Positions 17,433 through 25,543 of a stretch of DNA of 39,583 nt are shown here, in pieces. The notes beneath the pieces were generated by a model. It did not search any database, was not told the origin of the DNA, and worked only from the letters and a program-made list of their open reading frames with translations. The stretch is from CAZGTQ01 sp964528575 (GTDB taxonomy: Bacteria; Planctomycetota; UBA1135; GCA-002686595): the NCBI GenBank assembly GCA_964528575.1, contig CAZGTQ010000465.1, positions 1-39,583 on the forward strand, read 5' to 3'. A program made the position numbers and the translations under genes. Within the stretch, counting starts at the first letter, position 1. The number at the start of each line of letters is the position of its first letter.

Positions 17433-18503
17433 ATGAAAGCGAGGGTCATCTCGGGCGCGGCGGTCTGGTTCGTCGTGATCGCGCTCGCGCACTTGCACTT
17501 CAACGTCGGCTGGGCGGAGCTCGGCGGCCGACTGCGCCGCATCGTGACCGGGGAGCGCGGCGAGCTGATCGTCGGCTTCCTGCCCGTGACATGACACCTC
17601 ACGTGTCCGGTCACCAGTTGGGTGACCCAGCACTCCGACCGCGGCTCGTTCTTCCGCAGCCGCAAGTTCACCGACTTCGCCACCGTGAAGGAGGCGCTGA
17701 TCGCGCGCGAGATCGGCGCGACCTTCATGCTCGCGCCGATGGCGATGCGGCTGCGCCAGGACGGCGTGCCGGTCAAGATCGTCTATCTCGGCCACCGCGA
17801 CGGGACCGCGCTCGTCGTCGGCACGGACAGCCCGATCCACGACGTGCGCGACCTCGCGGGCAAGGTCTGCGCGATCCCCAGCCGCTTCTCGAACCAGAAC
17901 CTGCTCATGCACCGGCTGATGAAGAACGCGGGAATGCCGTTCGGCTCGATCGATCTGCGCGAGGTGCCGCCGCCGGAGCATCCCTCCGCGCTGCGCTCGA
18001 AGAGCATCGACGCGTACATCGTCGGCGAGCCGTTCGCGGCGCAGTCGCAGGTCGACGGCTACGGGCGCGTGCTGCACTACACGAAGGACATCTGGCCGAA
18101 CTTCATCTCGTGCGTGCTCGTCGTGCACGAGGATCTGATCCTCGAGGACCGCACGATCGCGCAGGAGCTCGTCGACGGCATCGCGAAGTCGGGCAAGTGG
18201 CTCGACCAGGGCGACGACGGCGGCCTCGACCACCGCATGCAAGCGGCGGAGGTCACGGCGAAGCACTACTACTTCCAGGATCCCGAGCTCCTCAAGTACG
18301 TGCTGAGCAAGCCGATGGACCGCGTGCGCTACACGCAGCTCGCGCCGCTCGAGGCCGACTTCGACGAGATCATGGAGCTCGCCGTCGAGGTCGGCATCCT
18401 CGAGGGGCCCATCGCGTTCGAGGAGTACGTCGACGACTCGTTCGTGCGCCCGCTCGATACGATCGACTGGGGGCTCGAGCGCTTGCCCCGGATGCCCGAG
18501 TAG
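17433..18503 (+). CDS. NrtA/SsuA-like ABC substrate-binding protein, putative selenoprotein (in-frame TGA = Sec54)
   Basis: The frame 17433-18503 (357 codons) is open except for a TGA at 17592-17594 (codon 54). Upstream it encodes an N-terminal anchor (VISGAAVWFVVIALAHLHF) and the first strand ELIVGFLPVT; downstream it continues as HLTCPVTSWVTQHSDRGSFF, both halves of one binding-protein lobe. From memory, relatives read LPVT-C-HLTCPVT here, so Sec would replace the first Cys of a C-X3-C motif (Cys58 is kept). A hairpin with bSECIS geometry follows the TGA. The remainder (ATFMLAPMAMRLRQDGVPVKIVYLGHRDGTALVV; YIVGEPFAAQSQ) matches the NMT1/NrtA fold. Truncation at the TGA would leave a 53-residue stub. 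Permease and ATPase genes follow at 6-base spacing and a 4-base overlap. Substrate unknown. A TGC/TGT misread cannot be excluded without reads. Confidence 0.8.
17592..17633 (+). promoter_or_regulatory. Putative selenocysteine codon and bSECIS hairpin
   Basis: TGA at 17592-17594 is followed by a stem: GTGT (17603-17606) pairs with GCAC (17630-17633), then a 2x2 internal loop, then a perfect 7-bp stem GGTCACC (17609-17615) / GGTGACC (17621-17627) closing a 5-base loop AGTTG. There are 21 bases between the UGA and the loop, and a G is the second loop base. This fits the published bacterial SECIS description (short loop with G in its first two positions, a few turns downstream of the UGA). The hairpin lies within codons for CPVTSWVTQH. 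Confidence 0.72.
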
Positions 18504-18508
18504 CGCCC

Positions 18509-19270
18509 GTGCAGCACGAGAAGATCTCGCTGCCGCTCGGCGCGGCGGCCGTTCTCATCGCCATCTGGCACGTGAGCTGCGCGCTCGGCGTCGTCTCGGA
18601 GGACACGCCGACGCCGCTGCAGACGCTGCGCGCGCTCGGCCAGCTCGCCGCGAGCGACCGCCTGTGGACCGACTCGATCGCGAGCCTGTTCCGCGTCACG
18701 GGCGGTTTCTACCTCGCCGCGGGCGTCGGCATTCCGCTCGGCCTGTGGATCGGCTGGTCGACGCGCGGCTTCCTCGCTCTCAACCCGGTGATTCAGGGAC
18801 TGCGGCCGATCTCGCCGATCGCGTGGATCCCGTTCGCGATCCTGTGGTTCGGGATCGGCGACGTCGCGGGCGTGTTCCTGATCTTCTACGCGTCGTTCTT
18901 CCCGATCACCGTCGGCACGGTCGCGGCGGTACGCAACATCTCGCTCGTCCACCAGCGCTCGGCGCAGAACTTCGGGCTGCGCGGCCTCGAGCTCTTCCGG
19001 CGCGTCGTGCTGCCCGCGGCGATGCCGCAGATCATCACGAGCCTGCGGATCGCGCTCGGCGTCGCCTGGCTCGTCATCGTCGCCGCCGAGATGGTCGGCA
19101 TGGACTCGGGCCTCGGCTATTTGATCAACGACGCGCGCAACATGGGCAAGCGCTACGACCTCGTCGCGGCGACGATGATCGTGATCGGGCTCATCGGGAT
19201 CGCGCTCGACGTGCTCGTGCGGCGCCTCGAGCGCTTCGACGAGGTGCGCTGGGGGTACGTGTTGCGATGA
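18509..19270 (+). CDS. ABC transporter permease (NrtB/SsuC-like)
   Basis: 253 residues starting at GTG 18509, five bases after the binding-protein stop. About six hydrophobic segments are present. The cytoplasmic EAA-type loop is seen at AQNFGLRGLELFRRVVLPAAMPQIITSLRIALGVAW, which docks on the ATPase, and LRPISPIAWIPFAILWFGIG is the hallmark of the nitrate/sulfonate/taurine permease branch. It forms the membrane channel for the importer, most likely as a homodimer. A downstream ATGA overlap couples it to the ATPase gene. Confidence 0.92.
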   Translation: MQHEKISLPLGAAAVLIAIWHVSCALGVVSEDTPTPLQTLRALGQLAASDRLWTDSIASLFRVTGGFYLAAGVGIPLGLWIGWSTRGFLALNPVIQGLRPISPIAWIPFAILWFGIGDVAGVFLIFYASFFPITVGTVAAVRNISLVHQRSAQNFGLRGLELFRRVVLPAAMPQIITSLRIALGVAWLVIVAAEMVGMDSGLGYLINDARNMGKRYDLVAATMIVIGLIGIALDVLVRRLERFDEVRWGYVLR

Positions 19271-20022
19271 GCGAGCCGAAGGTCGTCTTCGAGCACGTGA
19301 GCAAGCGCTTCGGCGACGGCGCCGGCAGCCTCGAGGTGCTGTGCGACGTCACGTTCACGGTCGACGCGGGCGAGCTCGTCTGCTTCCTCGGCCCGTCGGG
19401 CTGCGGCAAGTCGACGCTGCTCAACATCGCCGGCGGCTTCGAGCGTCCGACGAGCGGCTCGGTGCGCGTCGACGGCGAGGAGGTCCCCGGGCCGAGCCCG
19501 CGGCGCGTCTTCGTGTTCCAGGAGTACGGGATCTTCCCGTGGGCGTCCGTGTGGGACAACGTGGCGCTCGGCCTGCGGGCGCTGCCGAAGGCGCAACAGC
19601 ACGAGATCGTCCAGCAGACGATCGACCTCGTCGGGCTGACGGGCTTCGAGCGCGCGTACCCGATGGCGCTGTCGGGCGGGATGAAGCAGCGCGTCGAGGT
19701 CGCGCGCGCGCTCGCCGTGTCGCCCGACGTGATCTACATGGACGAGCCGTTCGGCGCGCTCGACTCGCTCACGCGCCTGACGATGCGCTCGGAGCTGGTG
19801 CGCATCTGGTCCCAGCGCCGGCCGACGATCCTCTTCGTGACGCACGACGTGGACGAGGCGGTGCAGATCTCCGAGCGCGTCGTCGTCTTCACCGAGCGCC
19901 CGGGCCGGATCGCGGAGGTCGTCGAGGTCGACATGCCCCACCCGCGCGACATCAGCTCGAACCGCTACGGGGCGATCAAGCGGCGCCTCCTGGGGCTCCT
20001 CGGCGTCCAGCAGGACGTCTGA
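19267..20022 (+). CDS. ABC transporter ATP-binding protein (NrtD/SsuB-like)
   Basis: 251 residues. Walker A GPSGCGKST, Q-loop VFQEYGIFPW, signature LSGGMKQR, Walker B VIYMDEPFGALD and switch His in FVTHDVDEAV are all intact. QEYGIFPWASVWDNVALGL and the DEPFGALDSLTR stretch are typical of the nitrate/sulfonate/aliphatic amine family. It powers the importer formed with the preceding permease and binding protein. The stop at 20022 is followed by ~180 bases without a clear gene before the CRTAC1 gene. Confidence 0.94.
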   Translation: MSEPKVVFEHVSKRFGDGAGSLEVLCDVTFTVDAGELVCFLGPSGCGKSTLLNIAGGFERPTSGSVRVDGEEVPGPSPRRVFVFQEYGIFPWASVWDNVALGLRALPKAQQHEIVQQTIDLVGLTGFERAYPMALSGGMKQRVEVARALAVSPDVIYMDEPFGALDSLTRLTMRSELVRIWSQRRPTILFVTHDVDEAVQISERVVVFTERPGRIAEVVEVDMPHPRDISSNRYGAIKRRLLGLLGVQQDV

Positions 20023-20071
20023 GCCGCGCCCTGGTGCCGGGACTGGAGGTCGAGGCGACGCTCCACACTTT

Positions 20072-20097
20072 CTGGCTGGCCGACCTGGCTGGCCGAC
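20072..20097 (+). repeat. 13-bp perfect tandem duplication
   Basis: CTGGCTGGCCGAC occurs twice in a row in the intergenic stretch 20023-20206 between the ABC ATPase and the CRTAC1 gene. It may be an operator pair or simple slippage. A possible -10 (TAGGAT, 20162-20167) lies further downstream. Confidence 0.6.
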
Positions 20098-20192
20098 TCG
20101 AACGACGCTCTGTACAACGCGGGCGGAGCGTCCTTTCCGGTCGACCTCGCCTCGTCTCACGTAGGATACGAGCTCGATTCCGGCGACTTCCA

Positions 20193-20210
20193 ATGACCCT
20201 GCTGCCATGA
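20193..20210 (+). other. Five-codon minicistron overlapping the CRTAC1 start
   Basis: ATG at 20193 opens MTLLP and stops at a TGA that overlaps the ATG at 20207 (ATGA). This could be a translational-coupling leader for the CRTAC1 gene, in the style of the other junctions in this window, or chance. Confidence 0.25.
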
Positions 20211-21985
20211 CCACGCCGGCCCCGTCCCCGGCGCGCCGGCTCCTCGTCGCCGCGACGTTCGTCGCGACGGTCGTCTTCGTCTGGTTCCGCGGGCTCGGCG
20301 CGCCGCTGGCGCCCCCCGAGCCCGAGCGCTTCGACGACATCGCGTTCCGCGAGGTCGGGGCCGAGGTCGGCATGCGCTTCCGCCACCGCGCGCCGACCGT
20401 CGACCCGAAGGTCGCGCACATCGAGCCGCAGATCGCCGGCACGGGCGCGGCGGTGTCGATCGCGGACGCGAACGGAGACGGATGGCCGGACGTCTACGCG
20501 GTGACGAGCCGGCACGGCGAGCCGAACGCGCTCTTCGTCAACCGCCGCGACGGCACGTTCGAGGAGCGCGCGGCCGAGGCGGGGCTCGCGGACCTCAACC
20601 GCGACGGGGTCGGCTGCAGCATGGGCTCGGTGTGGGCCGACGTCGACGGCGACGGGCGCGAGGACGTGTTCGTCTACAAGTGGGGCAAGAGCCAGCTCTT
20701 CCTCAACCGCGGCGACCTGCGCTTCGAGGACGTGACCGCGGGCTCGGGGCTCGATCGCTGGACGAACTGCAACGCCGCGACGTGGTTCGACTACGACCGC
20801 GACGGGCTCGTCGACCTCTACGTCGCGGGCTACTACGACGAGGCCCACGACATGTGGAACCTCGACACGACCGCGATCATGCACGACAGCTTCGAGTTCG
20901 CGAAGAACGGCGGAGCGAACTACCTCTACCGCAACCGCGGCGACGGGACGTTCGAGGACGTCACGGAGCGAGTCGGCGCCGCGAGCCGGCGCTGGACGTA
21001 CGCCGCGGTCTCCGCCGACTTCGATCGCGACGGGTGGCCGGACCTGTATCTCGCGAACGACTACGGCACCGAGGAGCTGTACCTCAACCGCGGCGGCGAG
21101 CGCTTGGAGCTCGCCGCCGACGTCGGGCTCGACGGGGAGTCGAAGAGCGGCATGTGCGTCGCGCTGGGCAACGTCGCCAACGACGGCCGCCTGGCGGTCT
21201 TCGTGACGAACATCTCCAGGCGCGGCTACCTGTTCCAGGGCAACAACCTGCGCCTGAACATGATGCCCGAGCTCGGCTCGATGCTGCAGGTCGCCGAGGG
21301 CCCGGTCGCCGACTGCGGCTGGGCGTGGGGCGCGCAGTTCGGCGACCTCGACGACGACGGCTACCAGGACCTCGTCGTCGTCAACGGGTTCGTGTCGGCG
21401 GACGAGGACCGCGAGTACTGGTACCAGATGTCGAAGATCGGCACCGGGACCGGCGGGCTCGTCGCCGACGCCGCGAACTGGCCCGCGTTCGAGGGCCGCA
21501 GCCTCTCGGGCTACGAGCGCACGCGCGTGCTCTTCAACACGGGCGGCCGCCGGGGCACGTTCGTCGAGGCGGGCGAGGCGGTCGGCATCGACGACACGTA
21601 CGACGGGCGCGCGGTCGCGCTCGCCGATCTCGACCGCGACGGCGACGTCGACGTCGTGATCGCGAACCAGAACGGGCCGCTGCTCGTCTACCGCAACGAG
21701 AGCGAGCTCGACCACCGCTGGGTCGCGTTCGATCTCGTCGGCGCGAGCGCGAACACGAGCGCGATCGGCGCCGAGATCGAGGTCGAGTTCGCGGGCGGCC
21801 GCCAGGTCCAGGTGCTGGCCTCGGCGACGGGCTTCGCGAGCCAGAACGAGCGCCGCCTGCACTTCGGCCTGGGCGCCGAGCCGGGCCCCGTGCGCGCGAC
21901 CGTGCGCTGGCCGTCGGGCGCGGAGACGGTGCTCGCGGACCTCGAGCTCGACAAGGCGCACCGCGTCGGGGAGGAACAGGAATGA
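20207..21985 (+). CDS. CRTAC1/UnbV-like FG-GAP and ASPIC protein
   Basis: 592 residues. An N-terminal hydrophobic segment (~11-27, LLVAATFVATVVFVWF) serves as anchor or signal. At least six calcium-type FG-GAP/VCBS motifs follow: DANGDGWPDVYA, DVDGDGREDVFV, DYDRDGLVDLYV, DFDRDGWPDLYLAND, DLDDDGYQDLVVVNG and DLDRDGDVDVVIANQNG, giving a seven-bladed-propeller-like body. The C-terminal ASPIC/UnbV domain is seen at SAIGAEIEVEFAGGRQVQ..ATGFASQNERRLHFGLG. UnbV-family proteins are named from enediyne clusters but are widespread and of unclear role. The ATGA overlap with the next gene, which looks UnbU-like, suggests a two-component envelope unit. Confidence 0.92.
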   Translation: MTTPAPSPARRLLVAATFVATVVFVWFRGLGAPLAPPEPERFDDIAFREVGAEVGMRFRHRAPTVDPKVAHIEPQIAGTGAAVSIADANGDGWPDVYAVTSRHGEPNALFVNRRDGTFEERAAEAGLADLNRDGVGCSMGSVWADVDGDGREDVFVYKWGKSQLFLNRGDLRFEDVTAGSGLDRWTNCNAATWFDYDRDGLVDLYVAGYYDEAHDMWNLDTTAIMHDSFEFAKNGGANYLYRNRGDGTFEDVTERVGAASRRWTYAAVSADFDRDGWPDLYLANDYGTEELYLNRGGERLELAADVGLDGESKSGMCVALGNVANDGRLAVFVTNISRRGYLFQGNNLRLNMMPELGSMLQVAEGPVADCGWAWGAQFGDLDDDGYQDLVVVNGFVSADEDREYWYQMSKIGTGTGGLVADAANWPAFEGRSLSGYERTRVLFNTGGRRGTFVEAGEAVGIDDTYDGRAVALADLDRDGDVDVVIANQNGPLLVYRNESELDHRWVAFDLVGASANTSAIGAEIEVEFAGGRQVQVLASATGFASQNERRLHFGLGAEPGPVRATVRWPSGAETVLADLELDKAHRVGEEQE

Positions 21986-22872
21986 AGGCGCTCCTCGCGC
22001 GCATCTTCCCGAGCGCCAAGCACGCGATCACGGCCCTGATCACCGTGATCCTCGTCGTCGGCGAGTGGCGCTTCGGGATCGTCGGCGGGTACCCGAAGCT
22101 GGTCGTCACGCTCGGCTCGTGCGTCCTGCTCGAGGCCGCGCTCTCGCTCTTCCTGCTCGGCCGCTGGCCCTCGCTCCAGAGCGCGTACATCACGGGCGTC
22201 AGCCTGACGATCCTCCTGCGCCCCGCGGGCGGTCTCTACTGGCCGTTCGTCGCCGGCGCGATCCTGTCGATCGGGTCGAAGTACGTCCTGCGCTACCGCG
22301 GCCGGCACCTGTGGAACCCGAGCAACCTCGGCATCGCCGTCCTCGTGCTGCTCGCGCCCAACCAGCTCGCGATCCTCAGCCACGAGTTCGGCAACGACGT
22401 CCTCGGCAACGCCGTCATCTGGACGCTCGGCCTCTTGATCGCGTCGCGCGCCAAGGTGCTGCACATCACCGTGACGTACGCGGCGAGCTTCGCGCTGCTC
22501 GCTCTGGCTCGCGCCGCGATCCTGCCGAACACGACGGCGATGGCCGAGCTGGCGCCGCTCACCGGGCCGATGTACCAGCTCATGGCGTTCTTCATGCTGA
22601 CCGACCCGCGCACGACGGTCGGCACGCTCCGCGGCCGCGTCCTCGTCGTCGGCATCATCGCCGTGCTCGAGGCCCTCTTGCGCATCGGCAACGACCTCGA
22701 CGTCCCGTTCGCCGCGCTCTTCGCGCCGGCCCCACCGATCCTCGCGCTCGCGATCGTCGGCCCGATCGCGCTCGCGATCGACCTGCGCCGCCGCGCGGAG
22801 AGCCCCGCGCAGCCCGCGCCAAGCCCCGTGGCCCCCGACGCCGCGCTCGCGCCGCCGCCCGCGTCGCGCTGA
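21982..22872 (+). CDS. UnbU-like RnfD/NqrB-family membrane protein
   Basis: 296 residues with eight to ten hydrophobic segments. YRGRHLWNPSNLGIAVLVLL and LMAFFMLTDPRTTVGTLRGR are the two RnfD/NqrB landmarks. In RnfD/NqrB a Thr in an S-G-A-T motif just before the AFF.TDP stretch carries covalent FMN; here the position reads L-T-G-P-M, so the flavinylation Thr appears to be missing. This fits the UnbU-type branch rather than a true Rnf/Nqr subunit, and no other Rnf/Nqr gene is nearby. The gene is coupled to the CRTAC1/UnbV gene. A low-complexity Pro/Ala tail (~275-296) ends the protein, and the convergent PhnD-like gene begins 11 bases after the stop. Confidence 0.85.
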   Translation: MKALLARIFPSAKHAITALITVILVVGEWRFGIVGGYPKLVVTLGSCVLLEAALSLFLLGRWPSLQSAYITGVSLTILLRPAGGLYWPFVAGAILSIGSKYVLRYRGRHLWNPSNLGIAVLVLLAPNQLAILSHEFGNDVLGNAVIWTLGLLIASRAKVLHITVTYAASFALLALARAAILPNTTAMAELAPLTGPMYQLMAFFMLTDPRTTVGTLRGRVLVVGIIAVLEALLRIGNDLDVPFAALFAPAPPILALAIVGPIALAIDLRRRAESPAQPAPSPVAPDAALAPPPASR

Positions 22873-22883
22873 GCAGCCCGCAA

Positions 22884-23717
22884 TCACCCCGGGATCTGGC
22901 CGAGCGCCACGAGCGCGCGCCGCTCCTCCTGGTACAGCGCGTCCGAGGTCGGCACGCAGCGCGCGAGCCCGTGGCGCGCGAGCGCCGCGCGCTCCGGATC
23001 GGGCATGCGCACGAGCGCGCTCGCGATCGGCTCGGCGAGCTCCGCGAGCGCGGCGCGCACGACGATCGGCTGGATCGGCCAGGGCCCCCACGTCTCGACG
23101 ACGCGCAACTGCTCGCGCAGCTCGGGCCGCGCGCGCACGAGGCCGGTGAGCACGTTCGAGTCGATCGCGGCGCCGTCGATCTCGCCGGCGAGCGCGGCCT
23201 CGATCGAGCGCGCGTGCGAGCCCGTGAACACGCTGCGCGCGAAGAAGTCGCCGTCGCAGCCGAGCTCGGCGAGCCGCTGCATCGTCGCGAAATGGCCCGA
23301 GAGCGAGCACGGGTCGTTCGAGCCCCACACGCCGCCGGCGAGGTCGGCGAGGCTGCGCGCGGCGTGGTCGGCCCGCACGACGACCTCGGAGAAGTACGTC
23401 GGCCGCCCGCCGTTGCGTGGGTCGGCGAAGACGAAGCCCGCGGGCACGAGCGCGATCGTCGGATCCGAAAGCGCGCCCAGGGAGAGGTACGAGGGCGAGC
23501 AGACGAAGCCGAGGTCGACCGCGCCGCTCGCGAACGGGTCTTCGTCCCCCGCCATCGGGCCGGAGGTCCGCTCGTCGGCGTGGACGATGACGCGCCGGCC
23601 GAGCGCGCGGCCGACGTGCTCGGCGACGAGCTCGAACAGCTCGAGCGGGATCCCCGGCGCGAGCCAGGTGCACGCCCGCAGCTCGGCCGAGGGTCGACGG
23701 AGGCTCGACGGGCCCAT
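22884..23717 (-). CDS. PhnD/SsuA-like periplasmic-binding-fold protein without signal peptide
   Basis: 277 residues. The order of motifs fits the PhnD type II binding-protein fold: LELFELVAEHVGRALGRRVIV, DPFASGAVDLGFVCSPSYLSL, SEVVVRADHAARSLADLAGGVWGSND, GSHARSIEAALAGEIDGAAIDSNVL. The start is ATG 23717; no hydrophobic signal precedes the fold, so it may be cytoplasmic. No ABC permease or ATPase sits beside it. It lies 24 bases after the type III PKS stop on the same strand, so it may be the last gene of that operon. A TAGGCT element 9 bases before its ATG could give a private, leaderless transcript. Ligand unknown. Confidence 0.82.
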   Translation of the reverse strand: MGPSSLRRPSAELRACTWLAPGIPLELFELVAEHVGRALGRRVIVHADERTSGPMAGDEDPFASGAVDLGFVCSPSYLSLGALSDPTIALVPAGFVFADPRNGGRPTYFSEVVVRADHAARSLADLAGGVWGSNDPCSLSGHFATMQRLAELGCDGDFFARSVFTGSHARSIEAALAGEIDGAAIDSNVLTGLVRARPELREQLRVVETWGPWPIQPIVVRAALAELAEPIASALVRMPDPERAALARHGLARCVPTSDALYQEERRALVALGQIPG

Positions 23718-23726
23718 CGGCGCGCG

Positions 23727-23732
23727 AGCCTA
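23727..23732 (-). promoter_or_regulatory. Possible -10 element (TAGGCT) before the PhnD-like gene
   Basis: On the minus strand TTAGGCT ends 9 bases before the ATG at 23717, within the 24-base gap after the PKS gene. No -35 match is seen. Confidence 0.22.
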
Positions 23733-23741
23733 ACGCAAACC

Positions 23742-24806
23742 TCAGGCCCAGCGGAACAGCACGAGCTCCGAGCAGAACGCCGGCCCCATCGCGAGCAGCA
23801 CGCCCGGCGCTCCCGGCGCCGGCGCGCCCGCCGCGAGCGTGTCGTGCAGCACCATGAGCACCGACGTGCTCGACAGGTTCCCCTGCTCCTCGAGCGCGGT
23901 CCACGCGTGCCGGACGTCCTCATCGGAGAGCCCGAGGCCCGCCTGCATCGCCGACAGCACCTTCGGCCCGCCCGGGTGGCACACCCACGTCGCGACGTCG
24001 CCCCGCGCGAGGCCGTGGTCGGCGAGGAACGCGTCGACGTCCGGCGCGAGCCGCTCGCGCGCGATCGACGGCACCGCCGGCGAGAGCACGATGTCGAAGC
24101 CCCGCTCCGAGATGCGCCAGCCCATCACGTCTTCGGTGTCGGGATAGAAGATCGAGCGCGTCGCGACGACCCGCAGCCCGCCGATGCCGAGCTTGTGCGC
24201 GCGCTCTGCGCCGACGACGATCACCGCCGCCGCGCCGTCGCCGAACAGGCCCGCCGAGACGAGGTTCGCGACCGACGTGTCATCGCGCTGGAACGTCAGC
24301 GAGCAGAGCTCGACCGACACGACCGCCACGACGTGGTCGGGGTACGCCTTGACGTAGTCCGCGGCGCGCGCGATGCCCGCCGCGCCGGCGACGCAGCCGA
24401 GCCCGAACACGGGCACGCGCTTCACGTCGGTGCGCAGCCCCATGCGGTTGACGAGCCGCGCGTCGAGCGACGGGCTCGCGATCCCGGTCACCGACATCGT
24501 GAAGATCGCGTCGATGTCGGCCGGAGCGAGCCGCGCGCGCTCGAGCGCCTGGCGCAGCGCGCTCTCGCCGAGCTCCTGCGCGACGCGGATCCACACGTCG
24601 TTCGACTCCCCGAACGTGCGCGGCGTCGCATAGTCGGCGAGAGGCAGCGCGAGGTGCCGCTTCTTCACGCGCGCGTTCTCGTGGAGCTGCGGCAGGCGGT
24701 TCAGCACGGACTGCCGCTCCGCCCAGATGCGCTCGAGCTGCGCGCGAATCTCCTCTTGCGTATGGACGTGCGGTGGAAAGGCCCTGCCGACGGATGCGAC
24801 TCTCAT
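23742..24806 (-). CDS. Type III polyketide synthase (alkylresorcinol/alkylpyrone synthase-like)
   Basis: 354 residues from ATG 24806. It has the chalcone-synthase thiolase fold with a complete triad: Cys138 in FGLGCVAGAAG, His277 in CHPGGPKVL and Asn310 in GNLSSTSVL. The start region (ASVGRAFPPHVHTQEEI) and the GFGPG-like end (LLAMGPAFCSELVLFRW) place it in the bacterial SrsA/ArsB/PKS11 group. These enzymes extend a fatty acyl starter with malonyl-CoA to resorcinols or pyrones; product assignment here is inference. The gene follows an ICMT-like methyltransferase (ATGA overlap), which parallels SrsA/SrsB and BpsA/BpsB pairs. Confidence 0.95.
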   Translation of the reverse strand: MRVASVGRAFPPHVHTQEEIRAQLERIWAERQSVLNRLPQLHENARVKKRHLALPLADYATPRTFGESNDVWIRVAQELGESALRQALERARLAPADIDAIFTMSVTGIASPSLDARLVNRMGLRTDVKRVPVFGLGCVAGAAGIARAADYVKAYPDHVVAVVSVELCSLTFQRDDTSVANLVSAGLFGDGAAAVIVVGAERAHKLGIGGLRVVATRSIFYPDTEDVMGWRISERGFDIVLSPAVPSIARERLAPDVDAFLADHGLARGDVATWVCHPGGPKVLSAMQAGLGLSDEDVRHAWTALEEQGNLSSTSVLMVLHDTLAAGAPAPGAPGVLLAMGPAFCSELVLFRWA

Positions 24807-25543
24807 GACTTGATTCTCGGTAAGAAGTAAGGAACGCGCTCGCGGTAAGAGCGGAACCGCTCGCCGTACAGGCGCAGATAGCGGCGCTCCTTGTGCAGCG
24901 GTCCCACGACGCAGTAGATGCTCCACGCGCTCGCCAGCGCGATCCGATCGATCGTCCACGTCGGCGCGGTCCAGAGCACGAGGGCGAAGCCGAGGTAGAT
25001 CGGTTGCCGGCAGCGCGCGAAGACGCCGCGCTCGGGCAGCGGCGGGTACGCCGGCGGACGCCCCGCCCACACCGCGCGCCAGCCGATCCAACCCGTCTGC
25101 AGACCGAGGCCCGCCTGCCACAGGCTGAGGCCGAGCGCTAGCCAGGCCGTCGCGAACGCCGCCGCGTGCAGCGCGAGCTGCCACCCCGCCGGACGCCACA
25201 GCACGACGCCGCTCGGCGACCACAGCGTGAACGCCGCCCAGAGCTGCAGCGACGCGACGAGCGCGTACGTCGTCGGCGCGAGCGTGGCGGCGTGCTCGCG
25301 CGGCGCCAGGCGCTTCAACGCGCGCCGGCCGCGATTCGTCAGCAGCCACGAGTGGACGAGCGGGAACTGCAGGACGAGGAGCGCGTTCGCGGCGAGCGCC
25401 GCGCCGCCCTCGAGACGGCCGCGGCTCGCGCCCATGCCCGCCCAGAGCGCGCGCGCCATCGCGTGGAGCGCGAACGCGAACGCACCGTGCGAGCACAGAC
25501 CGAAGGCGCCCGCGACGAGCCGCGCGCGCAGGGGCGCGCTCAT
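24803..25543 (-). CDS. ICMT/NnrU-like integral membrane methyltransferase
   Basis: 246 residues with about six hydrophobic segments. LVLQFPLVHSWLLTNRGRRAL near the start resembles the NnrU/MddA group. The C-terminal catalytic part has the ICMT layout: RGVFARCRQPIYLGFAL (cofactor loop) and KERRYLRLYGERFRSYRERVPYFLP. Members methylate lipophilic acceptors at the membrane: SrsB and BpsB methylate phenolic lipids or alkylpyrones, and MddA methylates methanethiol. Coupling to the type III PKS by ATGA favours O-methylation of the polyketide lipid. It also overlaps the UbiG-like gene upstream by 4 bases. Confidence 0.85.
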   Translation of the reverse strand: MSAPLRARLVAGAFGLCSHGAFAFALHAMARALWAGMGASRGRLEGGAALAANALLVLQFPLVHSWLLTNRGRRALKRLAPREHAATLAPTTYALVASLQLWAAFTLWSPSGVVLWRPAGWQLALHAAAFATAWLALGLSLWQAGLGLQTGWIGWRAVWAGRPPAYPPLPERGVFARCRQPIYLGFALVLWTAPTWTIDRIALASAWSIYCVVGPLHKERRYLRLYGERFRSYRERVPYFLPRIKS

